DNA of 62,998 nt from Bacteroidales bacterium (lineage in GTDB: Bacteria > Bacteroidota > Bacteroidia > Bacteroidales > UBA932), in contig JALCST010000013.1 in the NCBI GenBank assembly GCA_022653675.1, positions 1 through 62,998 of the forward strand, in the 5' to 3' direction. How positions within the stretch are numbered: the first letter of the stretch is position 1; each line of letters starts with the position of its first letter. This document shows positions 39,421-48,789 of the stretch, one piece after another. The translations under genes and the position numbers were made by a program. A model generated the notes under the pieces. The model was not told the DNA's origin. It was given only the letters and a program-made list of their open reading frames with translations, and searched no databases.

Positions 39421-39915
39421 TTAAAACGTGTATGTGAAACCGAGGTAGGATTCGAACCCCGACATCGGGCTTATCCACAACTTCTGGTACTTGGACTCGG
39501 CGAAGGCTCCGATGGTTTCGTTGAAATTGTACTCAACCCCCACACCGGCATCTATTCCCACAGAGAACCAGTTCCCGACGCCGGGATGGAACGAGGTGGA
39601 AATTCCGGCCAGAGGATAAACGTCGAGGGCGTCGACCAAATTTATCAGAACGTGCCCGTCGGCGCAGACACCGAGCGCGAACGAATCACCCAGGACGCAA
39701 TTTGCCAAAACCCTGGCGCGCAACGTAGAATTCATATAGAAATCCGAATGGATACCCACCAGGCTGCTCACGCTACTGGTGGAATCACTTGAATCAAGTA
39801 CTCTGACACCGGCCTGGGCACCGAGGCACGAAACATAGTCGCGAATCTCCACCTGTGCCGAAACGGCCGTTACGGTCATGAGAAAAGTCAAAACGGCAAC
39901 GATAAATCTTTTCAT
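39421..39915 (-). CDS. Small outer-membrane barrel-like protein
   Basis: A 164-residue exported protein with signal peptide (about 1-20, ending VSAQ). The mature part alternates hydrophobic and polar residues, starting VEIRDYVSCLGAQAGVRV and ending FESYLGFTYTF with a terminal Phe, as in small eight-stranded barrels. The ATG at 39915 was preferred over 39990 because it gives the signal peptide and follows a -7 box. Function unknown. Confidence 0.7.
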   Translation of the reverse strand: MKRFIVAVLTFLMTVTAVSAQVEIRDYVSCLGAQAGVRVLDSSDSTSSVSSLVGIHSDFYMNSTLRARVLANCVLGDSFALGVCADGHVLINLVDALDVYPLAGISTSFHPGVGNWFSVGIDAGVGVEYNFNETIGAFAESKYQKLWISPMSGFESYLGFTYTF

Positions 39916-39938
39916 TTCCTGACGAACCTTTAGTCGGG

Positions 39939-39946
39939 CAAATGTA
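39939..39946 (-). promoter_or_regulatory. -7 box of the small barrel gene
   Basis: Minus-strand TACATTTG fits TAnnTTTG, 23 bases before the start at 39915. Confidence 0.5.
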
Positions 39947-39947
39947 G

Positions 39948-39955
39948 TAATTTTG
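39948..39955 (+). promoter_or_regulatory. -7 box of xerD
   Basis: TAATTTTG fits TAnnTTTG, 16 bases before the ATG at 39972. It is separated by one base from the divergent -7 box. Confidence 0.5.
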
Positions 39956-39971
39956 CCGTAAAGGAAGCAAC

Positions 39972-40916
39972 ATGAAAGAGGGCAACACAATCTGGGAAGA
40001 GACCATCGCGGATTTCACGTCGTTTCTGAGACTCGAAAGATCGCTCTCGGAAAACACCATCGAATCCTACGGCACGGACATAAGGGAACTGTTCGAGTTC
40101 CTGGCCGCGCATGGGCTCGCATCGCCGGAAGCAGCCTCCGGAGACGACCTGAACGGATTCCTAGCTTATCTGCAGAAGACCGGAATAGTGGGAAAACGGT
40201 CCGAAGCGAGAAAAATAAGCGCGGTCAAGGCATTGTACAAGTATCTCGAGTTGCAGAAGAGGATATCCGGAAACCCGTGCGACCTGCTGGATTCCCCGAA
40301 AATCGGCAGGCATATCCCTACGGTGCTTTCGATCGAAGAGGTCGAAAGGATAATGGATAGTGTAGATCTCTCCCAACCGCTCGGCCATCGCGACAGGGCC
40401 ATCATAGAGATGCTCTATTCCTGCGGGCTTCGCGTCAGCGAACTCGTAAGCCTTAACCTGACCGATCTTTACCTCGATGAAAATTTCATAAGGATTTTCG
40501 GTAAAGGATCCAAGGAACGCCTCGTCCCCATAGGCGACCCGGCCATAAGGACGCTTAAGCTCTACTTCGAAAAACGGAATGCCGGCCCGATGGACACCAA
40601 ATCGGAAAACATAGTCTTCCTAAACCGGTACGGGCGGAAAATGACCCGTGAAATGGTATTCCTGATAGTCAAACGGCAGGCGGAAGCCGCCGGCATAACA
40701 AAAACGGTCTCTCCGCACACTTTCCGCCATTCGTTCGCCACCCATCTCATAGAAAACGGAGCCGACCTGCGTTCCGTCCAGGAGATGCTCGGCCATTCCA
40801 GCATACTCACAACGGAAATCTACACCCATGTCGATTCCCGCAAATGGCAGGAGACGATCCTCAGCCACCATCCCCTTTCCAGGATCGGAAAAATAGATCA
40901 TCCTGATCGAAAATAA
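39972..40916 (+). CDS. xerD: Tyrosine recombinase XerD
   Basis: A 314-residue site-specific recombinase. A SAM-like DNA-binding domain (about 8-95) precedes the catalytic domain with Arg154 in SCGLRVSEL, Lys179 in GKGSKERLVP, His249 and Arg252 in HTFRHSFATHL, His275 in LGHSSILTT and Tyr284 in EIYTH. Length and the HTFRHSFATHL context fit chromosomal XerD for dimer resolution rather than an island integrase, and it is far from the ssrA island. Confidence 0.92.
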   Translation: MKEGNTIWEETIADFTSFLRLERSLSENTIESYGTDIRELFEFLAAHGLASPEAASGDDLNGFLAYLQKTGIVGKRSEARKISAVKALYKYLELQKRISGNPCDLLDSPKIGRHIPTVLSIEEVERIMDSVDLSQPLGHRDRAIIEMLYSCGLRVSELVSLNLTDLYLDENFIRIFGKGSKERLVPIGDPAIRTLKLYFEKRNAGPMDTKSENIVFLNRYGRKMTREMVFLIVKRQAEAAGITKTVSPHTFRHSFATHLIENGADLRSVQEMLGHSSILTTEIYTHVDSRKWQETILSHHPLSRIGKIDHPDRK

Positions 40917-40918
40917 CG

Positions 40919-40926
40919 TATATTTG
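40919..40926 (+). promoter_or_regulatory. -7 box of the corrinoid uptake operon
   Basis: TATATTTG fits TAnnTTTG, beginning three bases after the xerD stop and directly in front of the riboswitch. Confidence 0.55.
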
Positions 40927-40932
40927 CGCCGC

Positions 40933-41092
40933 AAAGGTTTCCGGAAGGAATCAAAAGGGAACCGGGTCGAAATCCCGGACAGTTCCCGCTGCTGTAAGTT
41001 TCTGCCCGAAAGGGTATGACAAATCAGGCTTCTCAGCCACTGAGTAATACTTGGGAAGGCGCCTGATCGAAACAAGCCAGAAAACCTGCCTC
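40933..41092 (+). promoter_or_regulatory. Cobalamin riboswitch
   Basis: Conserved cobalamin aptamer pieces appear in order: AAAGGTTTCCGG, GGGAACCGGGTCGAAATCCC, the B12 box-like GACAGTTCCCGCTGCTGTAA, AGCCACTGAGTAA, TTGGGAAGGCGCCTGAT, AAGCCAGAAAACCTGCC. It lies in the leader of the lipoprotein/BtuB operon, about 140 bases before the first start. By family knowledge, bound adenosyl- or methylcobalamin would shut the operon down; the expression platform is not resolved. Confidence 0.93.
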
Positions 41093-41231
41093 TGCGATAA
41101 CCTGTAATTAGCCCTGCGGAGGACGGGTCCTGATTAAATGATGAATTCTTACCGGCAGTTCCCTTCATTCCGCACCGCAAGTCTTCGGGTACAAAGGCTT
41201 CGGATTTTCAACACTTTAAAACGATAACGGA

Positions 41232-42863
41232 ATGAAAAAAAGAACTATCAACCTATTTTTAACTGCAGCTGCCGCATTGATGCTCGCAGCATGTCAATAC
41301 GACGATACCGGCATCTGGGATGCGGTCGACAGCCTTGGTGCGAGGGTGGATTCACTCGAGACCATCTCAAAAGAGGCCAACGAAGAAATCAGTACGTTGC
41401 AGACACTCGTTACGGCACTCCGCAACGATGTGACCGTAAACTCGGTGGAAAAAACCGATGACGGTTACGTGATAACCTTCTCGGATGGGACAGCCGCGAC
41501 GATCACGAACGGAAAGGACGGCACCGATGCCCGACAAATTTCGGTCAAACAGGATGACGACGGGATCTATTACTGGACCATCGGCGGGGAATGGCTGACC
41601 GACGCAAACGGCAACAATATAAAAGCCGAAGGAAGCGACGGCAAGGATGCCGTAGCCCCTCAGGTCAGGATCAATGCCCAAACAGGCATGTGGGAGATAT
41701 CCACCGACAGCGGGGAGACATGGGAATCGACCGGCGTCGAAGGTAAGGGTGAAAGTTCGGTATTCAAGTCGGTCGAGGACGGGAACGGATATATCACCGT
41801 TACCCTTGCCGACGGGTCGGCCATCAATCTTTCCAAAACAGTCGCCATGACGCTGACCTTGATGCGCCAAGAATCCGACGCCGAAGATTTCGTCTTCGGC
41901 GAAACTAAAACCTTCGACATCGTATCGGAGGGGATCGAAGAGATATCGGTTTCCAAGCCCGACGGATGGAAAGTTTCGTGCAGCGACGGCGAACTTACGG
42001 TAAAGGCGCCATCCGCAGACAACACGTTCGCTGATACGCTTGGACAGGTCTGCCTAATCGGCGTCGCATCGAACGGAGCTTGCAAAATCGCAAAATTAGA
42101 TGTAAGGGTCGTCGAAAGCGAAATCAGGGTCCTCACATTCGAGGACGCCGACTACGATGGGAGGGCCAATTACCTCTCCGCATACGACTGGTCTTCGCTA
42201 ATCGATCCGGAACAATACGGCGGCAAACTTTTGTATGCGGACAACGACAGCTACTGCTGGTACGACGAAAACAACACCTTCCTCGCATCCGAGTTCCCCT
42301 TGAACTGGAACGACAGAAAATTCTGGAGCGGCGGACAGGCCATTTCAAACTATGCCGATACCGTTTTGACAAATGGGGATTACACCCACCAGCTTGCAGT
42401 ATGCCATATAGATCCGGCGACAGGACTCGGAGGCCACGACGGATCGGCCAACTTCTGCGTAGACTACGGCTACCACGACAACTCCGGCTATTCGGCCGAA
42501 AACCTGCCTTATTTCTATTTCAAGGACGGAAAGGAACGCATAATTGACCACATGTATGTCACGAATACAACATATTTCGTAAACTCAATGGTCAACGGAA
42601 CCTCTTTCTCCCCCGTCGCCACCGGTAGCGATTACGTGAAAGTGGTGGCGACGGGTTACGACGCCGAAGGTGCCGGTACCGGAGAATCCGAATTCTATCT
42701 GCAGAAAGACGGCGAAACAGTAACGGAATGGACGGAATGGGATCTCAGCAGTCTCGGCAAGGTACTCAGGGTAGAGTTCAACATAATCGGAAGCTTTGAC
42801 AACGGCTACGGACTAAGCATTCCGGCATATTTCGCATACGACGACGTCGCCGTACGTTTTTAG
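41232..42863 (+). CDS. Surface lipoprotein with coiled-coil N-terminus and DUF4465-like domain
   Basis: A 543-residue lipoprotein: signal peptide with lipobox LAAC (Cys21). Residues 25-75 form a short coiled coil (VDSLGARVDSLETISKEANE). A DUF4988-like beta region with repeated NGKDGTD / GSDGKD turns follows, and a C-terminal DUF4465-like domain from about 300 (LTFEDADYD; FCVDYGYHDNSGY). As first gene after a cobalamin riboswitch, next to BtuB and BtuG, it probably binds corrinoids on the cell surface. BtuH-type B12-binding lipoproteins are a possible match, but I cannot confirm that. Confidence 0.75.
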   Translation: MKKRTINLFLTAAAALMLAACQYDDTGIWDAVDSLGARVDSLETISKEANEEISTLQTLVTALRNDVTVNSVEKTDDGYVITFSDGTAATITNGKDGTDARQISVKQDDDGIYYWTIGGEWLTDANGNNIKAEGSDGKDAVAPQVRINAQTGMWEISTDSGETWESTGVEGKGESSVFKSVEDGNGYITVTLADGSAINLSKTVAMTLTLMRQESDAEDFVFGETKTFDIVSEGIEEISVSKPDGWKVSCSDGELTVKAPSADNTFADTLGQVCLIGVASNGACKIAKLDVRVVESEIRVLTFEDADYDGRANYLSAYDWSSLIDPEQYGGKLLYADNDSYCWYDENNTFLASEFPLNWNDRKFWSGGQAISNYADTVLTNGDYTHQLAVCHIDPATGLGGHDGSANFCVDYGYHDNSGYSAENLPYFYFKDGKERIIDHMYVTNTTYFVNSMVNGTSFSPVATGSDYVKVVATGYDAEGAGTGESEFYLQKDGETVTEWTEWDLSSLGKVLRVEFNIIGSFDNGYGLSIPAYFAYDDVAVRF

Positions 42864-44009
42864 ATGAAGATGAAAAGATCGATTTGCATATCCATTTTGA
42901 TCCTGATGATTCTGGCGGGGTGCACGGGGAAGAAAGAGCTTTCCCCCGCCCCCGTCATAATTCTCGATGACACTGAATTCGAAACGACACCCGGGACAGT
43001 GGTTCAAATAAGCCCCGAATACGAAAATGCCGACGACGCCACTTTCACGTGGACCCTCGGCACCTCCACGATCGGGACCGACCCGACGCTCTCCTTCAGT
43101 TCGCAAAACCCCGGAAGCTATATCATAACCCTGACGGTAACCAACGAAGGCGGTTCCGACAATATTACCGTAACTGTGACGGTCGAAGACGAACCCAACG
43201 AAGAAGGCGAAGAGGCCTGCAACGAAGTCTTCGATTTCACACCGGCACCGGGACAGTTCATCAACAGCGGTTACGATGCCGCAACCATGGAAGAGGCCTG
43301 CGCCTATGCCAAGGAAAGATTGTCGCAGGAAGCTTATGTTTCGCTCGGCGCCTACGGAGGCTACATCGTCGTAGGTTTCGACCACAGCATAAAAAACGAC
43401 GGAGGATACAACATCGCCGTCAAGGGAAACTCCTTCGACGGCTCTTCGGAACCGGGAATCGTATGGGTCATGCAGGACGAAAACAAAGACGGATTCCCGA
43501 ACGACACCTGGTACGAACTCAAAGGTTCCGAGTACGGCAAAGAGGGAACCATCGAAAATTATGCGGTAACCTATTTCAGGCCTTCGGGCAATTCCATGCC
43601 TGTCCAATGGAGCGACAACCTGGGGCAAAGCGGGGAGGTGGAGTACCTCGGGGCCTACCACTCCCAGAACAGCTACTATCCAGAATGGATCGCTGCCGAC
43701 AGCCTTATCCTGACCGGCACGCGCCTCGAATCGAAGTCATACGACAAGTCCGGAAACGGTACCTACTGGGTAAATCCGGCTTTCGACTGGGGATACGCCG
43801 ACAATTACAGCCCTACGGACCACCTCTCGGACGGGAATAACGTTTTCAGAATCTCCGATGCCGTGACGGCCGACGGCAAAGATGCGGAACTGAATTACGT
43901 GGACTTCGTAAAGGTACAGACGGGCGTCAACGCCCAATGCGGCTGGATAGGCGAAGTTTCCACCGAAGTGTGCGGAATATACGACTACAACATAATCAAA
44001 AACGAATGA
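42864..44009 (+). CDS. PKD-domain surface lipoprotein of the corrinoid locus
   Basis: A 381-residue lipoprotein (lipobox LAGC, Cys at about 20). A PKD-like beta domain (about 30-110, with SPEYENADDATFTWTLG and GSYIITLTVTNEGG) is followed by a larger domain with GYIVVGFDHSI and GYNIAVKGNSFDGSSEPGIV. Proteins of this form occur in Bacteroidales B12 loci. It starts one base after the previous stop and its stop overlaps btuB (ATGA). Its part in corrinoid capture is inferred from position. Confidence 0.75.
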   Translation: MKMKRSICISILILMILAGCTGKKELSPAPVIILDDTEFETTPGTVVQISPEYENADDATFTWTLGTSTIGTDPTLSFSSQNPGSYIITLTVTNEGGSDNITVTVTVEDEPNEEGEEACNEVFDFTPAPGQFINSGYDAATMEEACAYAKERLSQEAYVSLGAYGGYIVVGFDHSIKNDGGYNIAVKGNSFDGSSEPGIVWVMQDENKDGFPNDTWYELKGSEYGKEGTIENYAVTYFRPSGNSMPVQWSDNLGQSGEVEYLGAYHSQNSYYPEWIAADSLILTGTRLESKSYDKSGNGTYWVNPAFDWGYADNYSPTDHLSDGNNVFRISDAVTADGKDAELNYVDFVKVQTGVNAQCGWIGEVSTEVCGIYDYNIIKNE

Positions 44010-46051
44010 AAAGGAGCCTGTCTCATACCATCCTTTTTGCGGCTGCGGCATTTGCGCTGGCGCTGCAATGGATTCCCGTGCAGGCAGGCGAAATCCGCGC
44101 GGCGGAGGATTCCGGTTCGTTCACGTCACCCCAACGCATCGATTCATCAGTGATCTGCGCATCGCGTTTGCCCGACAAGATAATCCCGGCCCAGGTGCTT
44201 TCCGGAAAACAGTTGCAGAACCTCAGCGTCCACTCCGTAGCCGACGCAATACGTTATTTCTCGGGAGTGCAGATAAAGGACTACGGCGGGATAGGAGGTC
44301 TCAAGACGGTCAACGTGAGAAGCCTCGGTTCGGAGCACGTCGGAGTCTTCTACGACGGGATACAATTGGGCAATGCCCAGAACGGGCAGGTAGACCTTGG
44401 TAGATTCTCCCTGGACAACATGTCGTCGGTTACGCTGTACAACGGACAGAAGAGTACCGGCCTGCAGTCGGCGAAGGACTACGCTTCCGCGAGTTCTTTC
44501 TACATGCAGACAAGGATTCCAGATTTCGCGGACGGCAAGAAATACAACGTCAAGATTACAATGAAGGGGGGATCGTTCGACATGGCCAACCCTTCGCTCC
44601 TGTACGAACAGAAGGTCAACGACAAAATTTCCAATTCGTTCAACGCGGAATACCTGTACACTTCCGGAAAATACAAGTTTTCCTACACGAAGGCCGACGG
44701 ATACGACACCACCGCGGTCAGGCAGAACGGGGACGTCAAGGCTCTCAGGGTGGAGGAAGGGCTGTTCGGAACCTTAAAAAATGCAAACTGGAAGGCCAAA
44801 GCCTACTTCTACGACTCCGAACGAGGTTATCCGGGCGCATTCGTCCGGGAAGAGCCGGGCAAATTCAAGCACGAGGACAGGCAGTGGGACCGCAACATAT
44901 TCCTTCAGGGATCCATAACCGACAATGTGAGCAAGCGCTACAGGACGAGTGCTAAAATCAAGCTTTCATACGACTACCTCCACTATATCTCCGACCCGCG
45001 TCTCGACGTGACGACCATGTACGTCGACAACACCTACCGCCAGAAGGAGGCATACCTATCTACTGCCCATGAAATCAACCTGTTCAAATGGTGGGACGTC
45101 AATGTAGCAGCCGACGTCCGGTACAACGCCCTCGATGCGGACCTCGTGAATTTCGTGGAACCTTCGCGTTTCACCGGACTGGCCGCACTGGCCAGTTCGT
45201 TCAGGTTCGGAAAATTCCGTTTCCAAGGCAGCGTCCTGTACACCTTCGTAAACGATACCGCAGAAAAAGAGGGTGCGGCGGCAGGGAAAAAATCGGAGTT
45301 CACTCCCACCCTCGTCTTCAGCTACGCCCCTTTCGGCGACAAGGGGTTTTCGTTCCGGAGTTTCTACAAGCGGATCTTCCGGATGCCGACGCTGAACGAC
45401 CTCTACTATACCTTCATCGGCAACAAGTACCTGAATCCGGAATACACCACCCAGTACGATCTCGGCTTCACGTATTCGAAAGGATACGGCGGAGATATTT
45501 TCAAGCATTTGGACGTAGCCGTGGATGGATATTTCAATAAGGTGAAAGACAAGATAATAGCGATGCCGGCCTCCAACCAGTTCCAGTGGACCATGGTCAA
45601 TCTCGGTTATGTGGAGATACGGGGCACGGACGTCGCCGCGAGTTGCCGCCTCCAGTTCGGGGGATTGGGTGCAACCCTCCACCTGAACTACACCTTCCAG
45701 AAGGCGCAGGATTTCACCGATAAAAGCAGCAGCTACTACGGGGGGCAGATCCCCTATGTGCCCTGGGACAGCGGATCAGCCGTCCTGTCGGCCGAATACG
45801 GGTATTGGAGCTTAAATTACAGCTTTATATACACCGGAGAGCGTTACGACTCCTCCGCAAATATTCCGGAGAACTACGAACTGCCATGGTATACTAACGA
45901 CATTTCAGTTTCGAGAACCGTGAATATCGGTCGTTCGGAACTATATGCCACACTGGAGGTCAACAACCTGCTGGACCAGCAATACGAGGTGGTGCAATGC
46001 TACCCGATGCCGGGAAGAAATTTCAAATTTATACTGAGCTTGCAATTCTGA
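44006..46051 (+). CDS. btuB: TonB-dependent corrinoid receptor (BtuB-like)
   Basis: A 681-residue outer-membrane receptor. A signal peptide (to about 27) is followed by a plug domain (QVLSGKQLQNLSVHSVADAI; GGLKTVNVRSLGSEHVGV) and a 22-strand-type barrel ending NFKFILSLQF. No carboxypeptidase-like extension precedes the plug. The cobalamin riboswitch, two lipoproteins before it and a BtuG-like lipoprotein after it point to B12 uptake. The start at 44006 overlaps the preceding stop; an in-frame start at 43937 was rejected as it lacks a signal peptide. Confidence 0.9.
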   Translation: MKRSLSHTILFAAAAFALALQWIPVQAGEIRAAEDSGSFTSPQRIDSSVICASRLPDKIIPAQVLSGKQLQNLSVHSVADAIRYFSGVQIKDYGGIGGLKTVNVRSLGSEHVGVFYDGIQLGNAQNGQVDLGRFSLDNMSSVTLYNGQKSTGLQSAKDYASASSFYMQTRIPDFADGKKYNVKITMKGGSFDMANPSLLYEQKVNDKISNSFNAEYLYTSGKYKFSYTKADGYDTTAVRQNGDVKALRVEEGLFGTLKNANWKAKAYFYDSERGYPGAFVREEPGKFKHEDRQWDRNIFLQGSITDNVSKRYRTSAKIKLSYDYLHYISDPRLDVTTMYVDNTYRQKEAYLSTAHEINLFKWWDVNVAADVRYNALDADLVNFVEPSRFTGLAALASSFRFGKFRFQGSVLYTFVNDTAEKEGAAAGKKSEFTPTLVFSYAPFGDKGFSFRSFYKRIFRMPTLNDLYYTFIGNKYLNPEYTTQYDLGFTYSKGYGGDIFKHLDVAVDGYFNKVKDKIIAMPASNQFQWTMVNLGYVEIRGTDVAASCRLQFGGLGATLHLNYTFQKAQDFTDKSSSYYGGQIPYVPWDSGSAVLSAEYGYWSLNYSFIYTGERYDSSANIPENYELPWYTNDISVSRTVNIGRSELYATLEVNNLLDQQYEVVQCYPMPGRNFKFILSLQF

Positions 46052-46055
46052 AACA

Positions 46056-47204
46056 ATGAAAAGATATGAAACGATACCATTGGTCGTGACGCTGCTGCTT
46101 GTAGCGGCATCCTGCAGGAAGGAGGAAACCATAGTGCCCTCCACTCCAACCCATGTGGCCGACAGTACGGCTTCCGGAGACATTAAGGGTTTTTTCCTGC
46201 TCAACGAAGGCAATATGGGCAGCAACAAGGCCACTCTCGACTACTTCGACTATGAAAGCAAGATTTACAAAAAGAACATATATGCCGAACGCAACCCTTA
46301 CGTAGTAAAGGAACTGGGGGATGTGGGCAACGACATAGGCATTTACGGAAGCAAGCTGTATGCGGTGATCAACTGCTCTAACTTCGTGGAAGTGATGGAT
46401 GCGGAAACGGCAAAGCATATAACCCAAATCTCCATACCGAATTGCAGATACATAACATTCCATGGAGACTACGCCTATGTGAGTTCCTACGCCGGACCCG
46501 TACTGATAGATCCGAACGCGAGGTTGGGATACGTAGCCAAAATTGATACTGCAACAATGACCGTCGTGGACACCTGTATAGTCGGTTACCAACCGGAGGA
46601 GATGGCCATCAGCGAAGGCAAGCTGTATGTCGCTAATTCAGGAGGTTACCGGGTACCGGACTACGACAGTACGGTTTCGGTCATAAGCCTGAATACCTTC
46701 AAGGTAATCAAGACGATCGGCGTGGCGATCAACCTGCATAGGATGGAAGTCGACGGCTACGGACAGATATGGGTGTCGTCGCGCGGGGACTACTACGACG
46801 TACCTTCGAAAACCTGTGTCATCGACTCCCGGACCGACGAAGTGACAGACAGGCTCGACCTGCCCAACAGCGGCATGGCGCTTTGCGGAGACTCGCTTTA
46901 CGTCTATGGCGCGGAATGGAATTACGGCACGAAAAAGAACACCATAAGCTATGCTATAGTCGATGTCAGAAGCCACAAGGTACTCACCGACGACTTCATC
47001 ACGGACGATACGAAAAGCAAGATAGAGATACCTTACGGCATAGCTGTCAATCCGGCCACCAGAGAGATCTTCGTAACGGATGCCAGAGACTACGTGACCC
47101 CAGGCAAATTGTACTGCCTAAATCCCGACGGTACCAGGAAATGGTCGGTCACGACAGGCGATATTCCGGCACATATCGTATTCACGACAAGGAAACTAAA
47201 CTGA
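46056..47204 (+). CDS. btuG: BtuG-type corrinoid-binding surface lipoprotein
   Basis: A 382-residue lipoprotein (lipobox AASC, Cys20) made of beta-propeller blades. Pieces such as GFFLLNEGNMGSNKATLDYF, DVGNDIGIYGSKLYAVIN and VSVISLNTFKVIKTIGV match the YncE/YVTN-type propeller of BtuG, which in Bacteroides thetaiotaomicron binds B12 very tightly and caps BtuB. It follows btuB by four bases. This is the last gene of the riboswitch-controlled unit. No periplasmic BtuF or ABC transporter is in the window. Confidence 0.82.
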   Translation: MKRYETIPLVVTLLLVAASCRKEETIVPSTPTHVADSTASGDIKGFFLLNEGNMGSNKATLDYFDYESKIYKKNIYAERNPYVVKELGDVGNDIGIYGSKLYAVINCSNFVEVMDAETAKHITQISIPNCRYITFHGDYAYVSSYAGPVLIDPNARLGYVAKIDTATMTVVDTCIVGYQPEEMAISEGKLYVANSGGYRVPDYDSTVSVISLNTFKVIKTIGVAINLHRMEVDGYGQIWVSSRGDYYDVPSKTCVIDSRTDEVTDRLDLPNSGMALCGDSLYVYGAEWNYGTKKNTISYAIVDVRSHKVLTDDFITDDTKSKIEIPYGIAVNPATREIFVTDARDYVTPGKLYCLNPDGTRKWSVTTGDIPAHIVFTTRKLN

Positions 47205-47217
47205 CCTCTTTTTTCCT

Positions 47218-47225
47218 ATCTTTGC
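47218..47225 (+). promoter_or_regulatory. -7 box of the 2-hydroxyacid dehydrogenase gene
   Basis: TATCTTTG fits TAnnTTTG. The ATG at 47230 is only four bases later, so transcription would begin at or next to the start codon, giving a leaderless mRNA. Confidence 0.5.
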
Positions 47226-47229
47226 AAGT

Positions 47230-48171
47230 ATGAAAATAGTTTTTCTCGATGCCGGCACCATTGCCGGATGGATTTCCCTCTCCCCTATAAGGGAATTGGG
47301 CGAATGTAAGTTCTACGATTACACGGCACCGGAAGAGGTGAAGCCACGTATCGCCGGTTGCGACGTACTTATAATAAACAAGACCAAGATAGGCCCTGCC
47401 GAAATCGATGCCGCACCGAACCTGAAACTGATCGCAGAAGCAGCCACGGGAGTCGACAACGTGGATGTGAAATATGCCGCATCGAAGGGAATCCCGGTCA
47501 GGAATGTGGCCGGCTATTCCACCGAAAGCGTCGCGCAGATCACGTGGATGCACATACTCGACCTCGTATGCCATAGCGCATACTTCGACTGGTCCGTAAA
47601 ATCGGGCAAATACGGCAACGGACACAGCTTCACGGATGTTTCCGTCGGTTATTACAACCTTCGCGGCAAAAAGCTGGGAATCGTCGGGCTCGGCCATATC
47701 GGAGGCCGCGTTGCCGAAATAGCCGGAGCCTTCGGAATGCTCATCAGTTACTTCCCTACTTCAGGCCTGGCCCACAGCGACAGGTACCCTGCGGTTCCCT
47801 TGGAACAGCTTCTGGCTGAAAACGACATCATAAGCATCCACTGTCCGTTGAATACCGGAACAAAGAACCTTATCACCTACAACGAACTGAAGCTGATGAA
47901 AAAAACGGGATACATAGTCAACATGGCAAGGGGAGCAGTGGTGAACGAAACCGACCTCGTCCGTGCCCTGAACGAGGGCCTTATCGCCGGTGCAGCGGCG
48001 GACGTCTATCTCGACGAGCCCATCCCGGCCTACCATCCATACTTCAACGTCAAGGACAAATACAAACTTATGCTGACTCCCCACGTCGGTTGTACCAGCG
48101 ACGAATCCCTTACGACTCTCGTCGCAGGCATCGCCACCAACATAAGGACTTACTTCGCCGACGGGAAATAG
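47230..48171 (+). CDS. D-2-hydroxyacid dehydrogenase, NAD-dependent
   Basis: A 313-residue dehydrogenase. The NAD motif GIVGLGHIGGRVAEIA is near residue 150. The catalytic Arg lies in NMARGAVVNE, Glu in DVYLDEP and His in LTPHVGCTS. Family members reduce 2-keto acids such as hydroxypyruvate, phenylpyruvate or pyruvate. ATGVDNVD near residue 77 and the overall form are closest to glycerate/hydroxypyruvate dehydrogenases, but the substrate is not certain. It is convergent with the his operon, 11 bases from hisIE. Confidence 0.85.
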   Translation: MKIVFLDAGTIAGWISLSPIRELGECKFYDYTAPEEVKPRIAGCDVLIINKTKIGPAEIDAAPNLKLIAEAATGVDNVDVKYAASKGIPVRNVAGYSTESVAQITWMHILDLVCHSAYFDWSVKSGKYGNGHSFTDVSVGYYNLRGKKLGIVGLGHIGGRVAEIAGAFGMLISYFPTSGLAHSDRYPAVPLEQLLAENDIISIHCPLNTGTKNLITYNELKLMKKTGYIVNMARGAVVNETDLVRALNEGLIAGAAADVYLDEPIPAYHPYFNVKDKYKLMLTPHVGCTSDESLTTLVAGIATNIRTYFADGK

Positions 48172-48182
48172 ACCCGCAACCT

Positions 48183-48782
48183 TTATTTATGCCTTCCCGC
48201 CAACTCGGTCTCGATATCGGCTAGCGAGCATCTCTGCTGTTCCAACAATACCAGAAGGTGGTAGACAAGATCCGACGCTTCGTAAATGAAACGGTCGCGA
48301 TCGCCTGCGACGGCTTCCACGACTGTTTCGACCGCTTCCTCACCGACCTTTTGCGAACACCTCTTCACTCCCTGGCGGAAAAGCGACGCCGTATAGGATC
48401 CATCGGGCATCTTGGCATGACGGTCTTTTATGACCTCCTCCAATTCCCTTATGAAGCCCTCGTTCTCCGGGGTATCGAAACAGCTTACAGTACCCCTGTG
48501 ACAGACCGGGCCGTCGGGAACGGCCTTTACCAGAAGCGTATCCGCATCGCAATCGGGGTATGCCGAGACGAGATGGAGAAAGTTCCCGCTCGTCTCTCCC
48601 TTGGTCCACAACTTCTTCCGGCTTCTGCTCCAAAAGGTGACGAGCCCGGTGGAGAGCGTCCTTTCGAACGCCTCGCGGTTCATATATCCCACCATAAGCA
48701 CCTTTAGGGTGCGCGAATCCTGTATTACCGCGGGCAAAAGCCCGTCCGAATTCTTTTCAACGTTAAAATCCGAGTATTCCAT
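48183..48782 (-). CDS. hisIE: Bifunctional phosphoribosyl-AMP cyclohydrolase / phosphoribosyl-ATP pyrophosphohydrolase
   Basis: A 199-residue fusion for steps two and three of histidine synthesis. The HisI part (1-about 110) has VLMVGYMNREAFERTL, WSRSRKKLWTKGETSGN and DCDADTLL with metal-binding Cys and Asp. The HisE part (about 115-199) has KVGEEAVETVVEA. Length fits the HisIE fusion of Bacteroidales. It is the last gene of the his operon, eight bases after hisF. Confidence 0.95.
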   Translation of the reverse strand: MEYSDFNVEKNSDGLLPAVIQDSRTLKVLMVGYMNREAFERTLSTGLVTFWSRSRKKLWTKGETSGNFLHLVSAYPDCDADTLLVKAVPDGPVCHRGTVSCFDTPENEGFIRELEEVIKDRHAKMPDGSYTASLFRQGVKRCSQKVGEEAVETVVEAVAGDRDRFIYEASDLVYHLLVLLEQQRCSLADIETELAGRHK

Positions 48783-48789
48783 ATCTCAA

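Noticed and set aside
39972..40916. xerD considered as the missing integrase of the ssrA island
   Set aside because: It is 14 kb from the island, has core-genome base use and its own promoter, and reads as chromosomal XerD.
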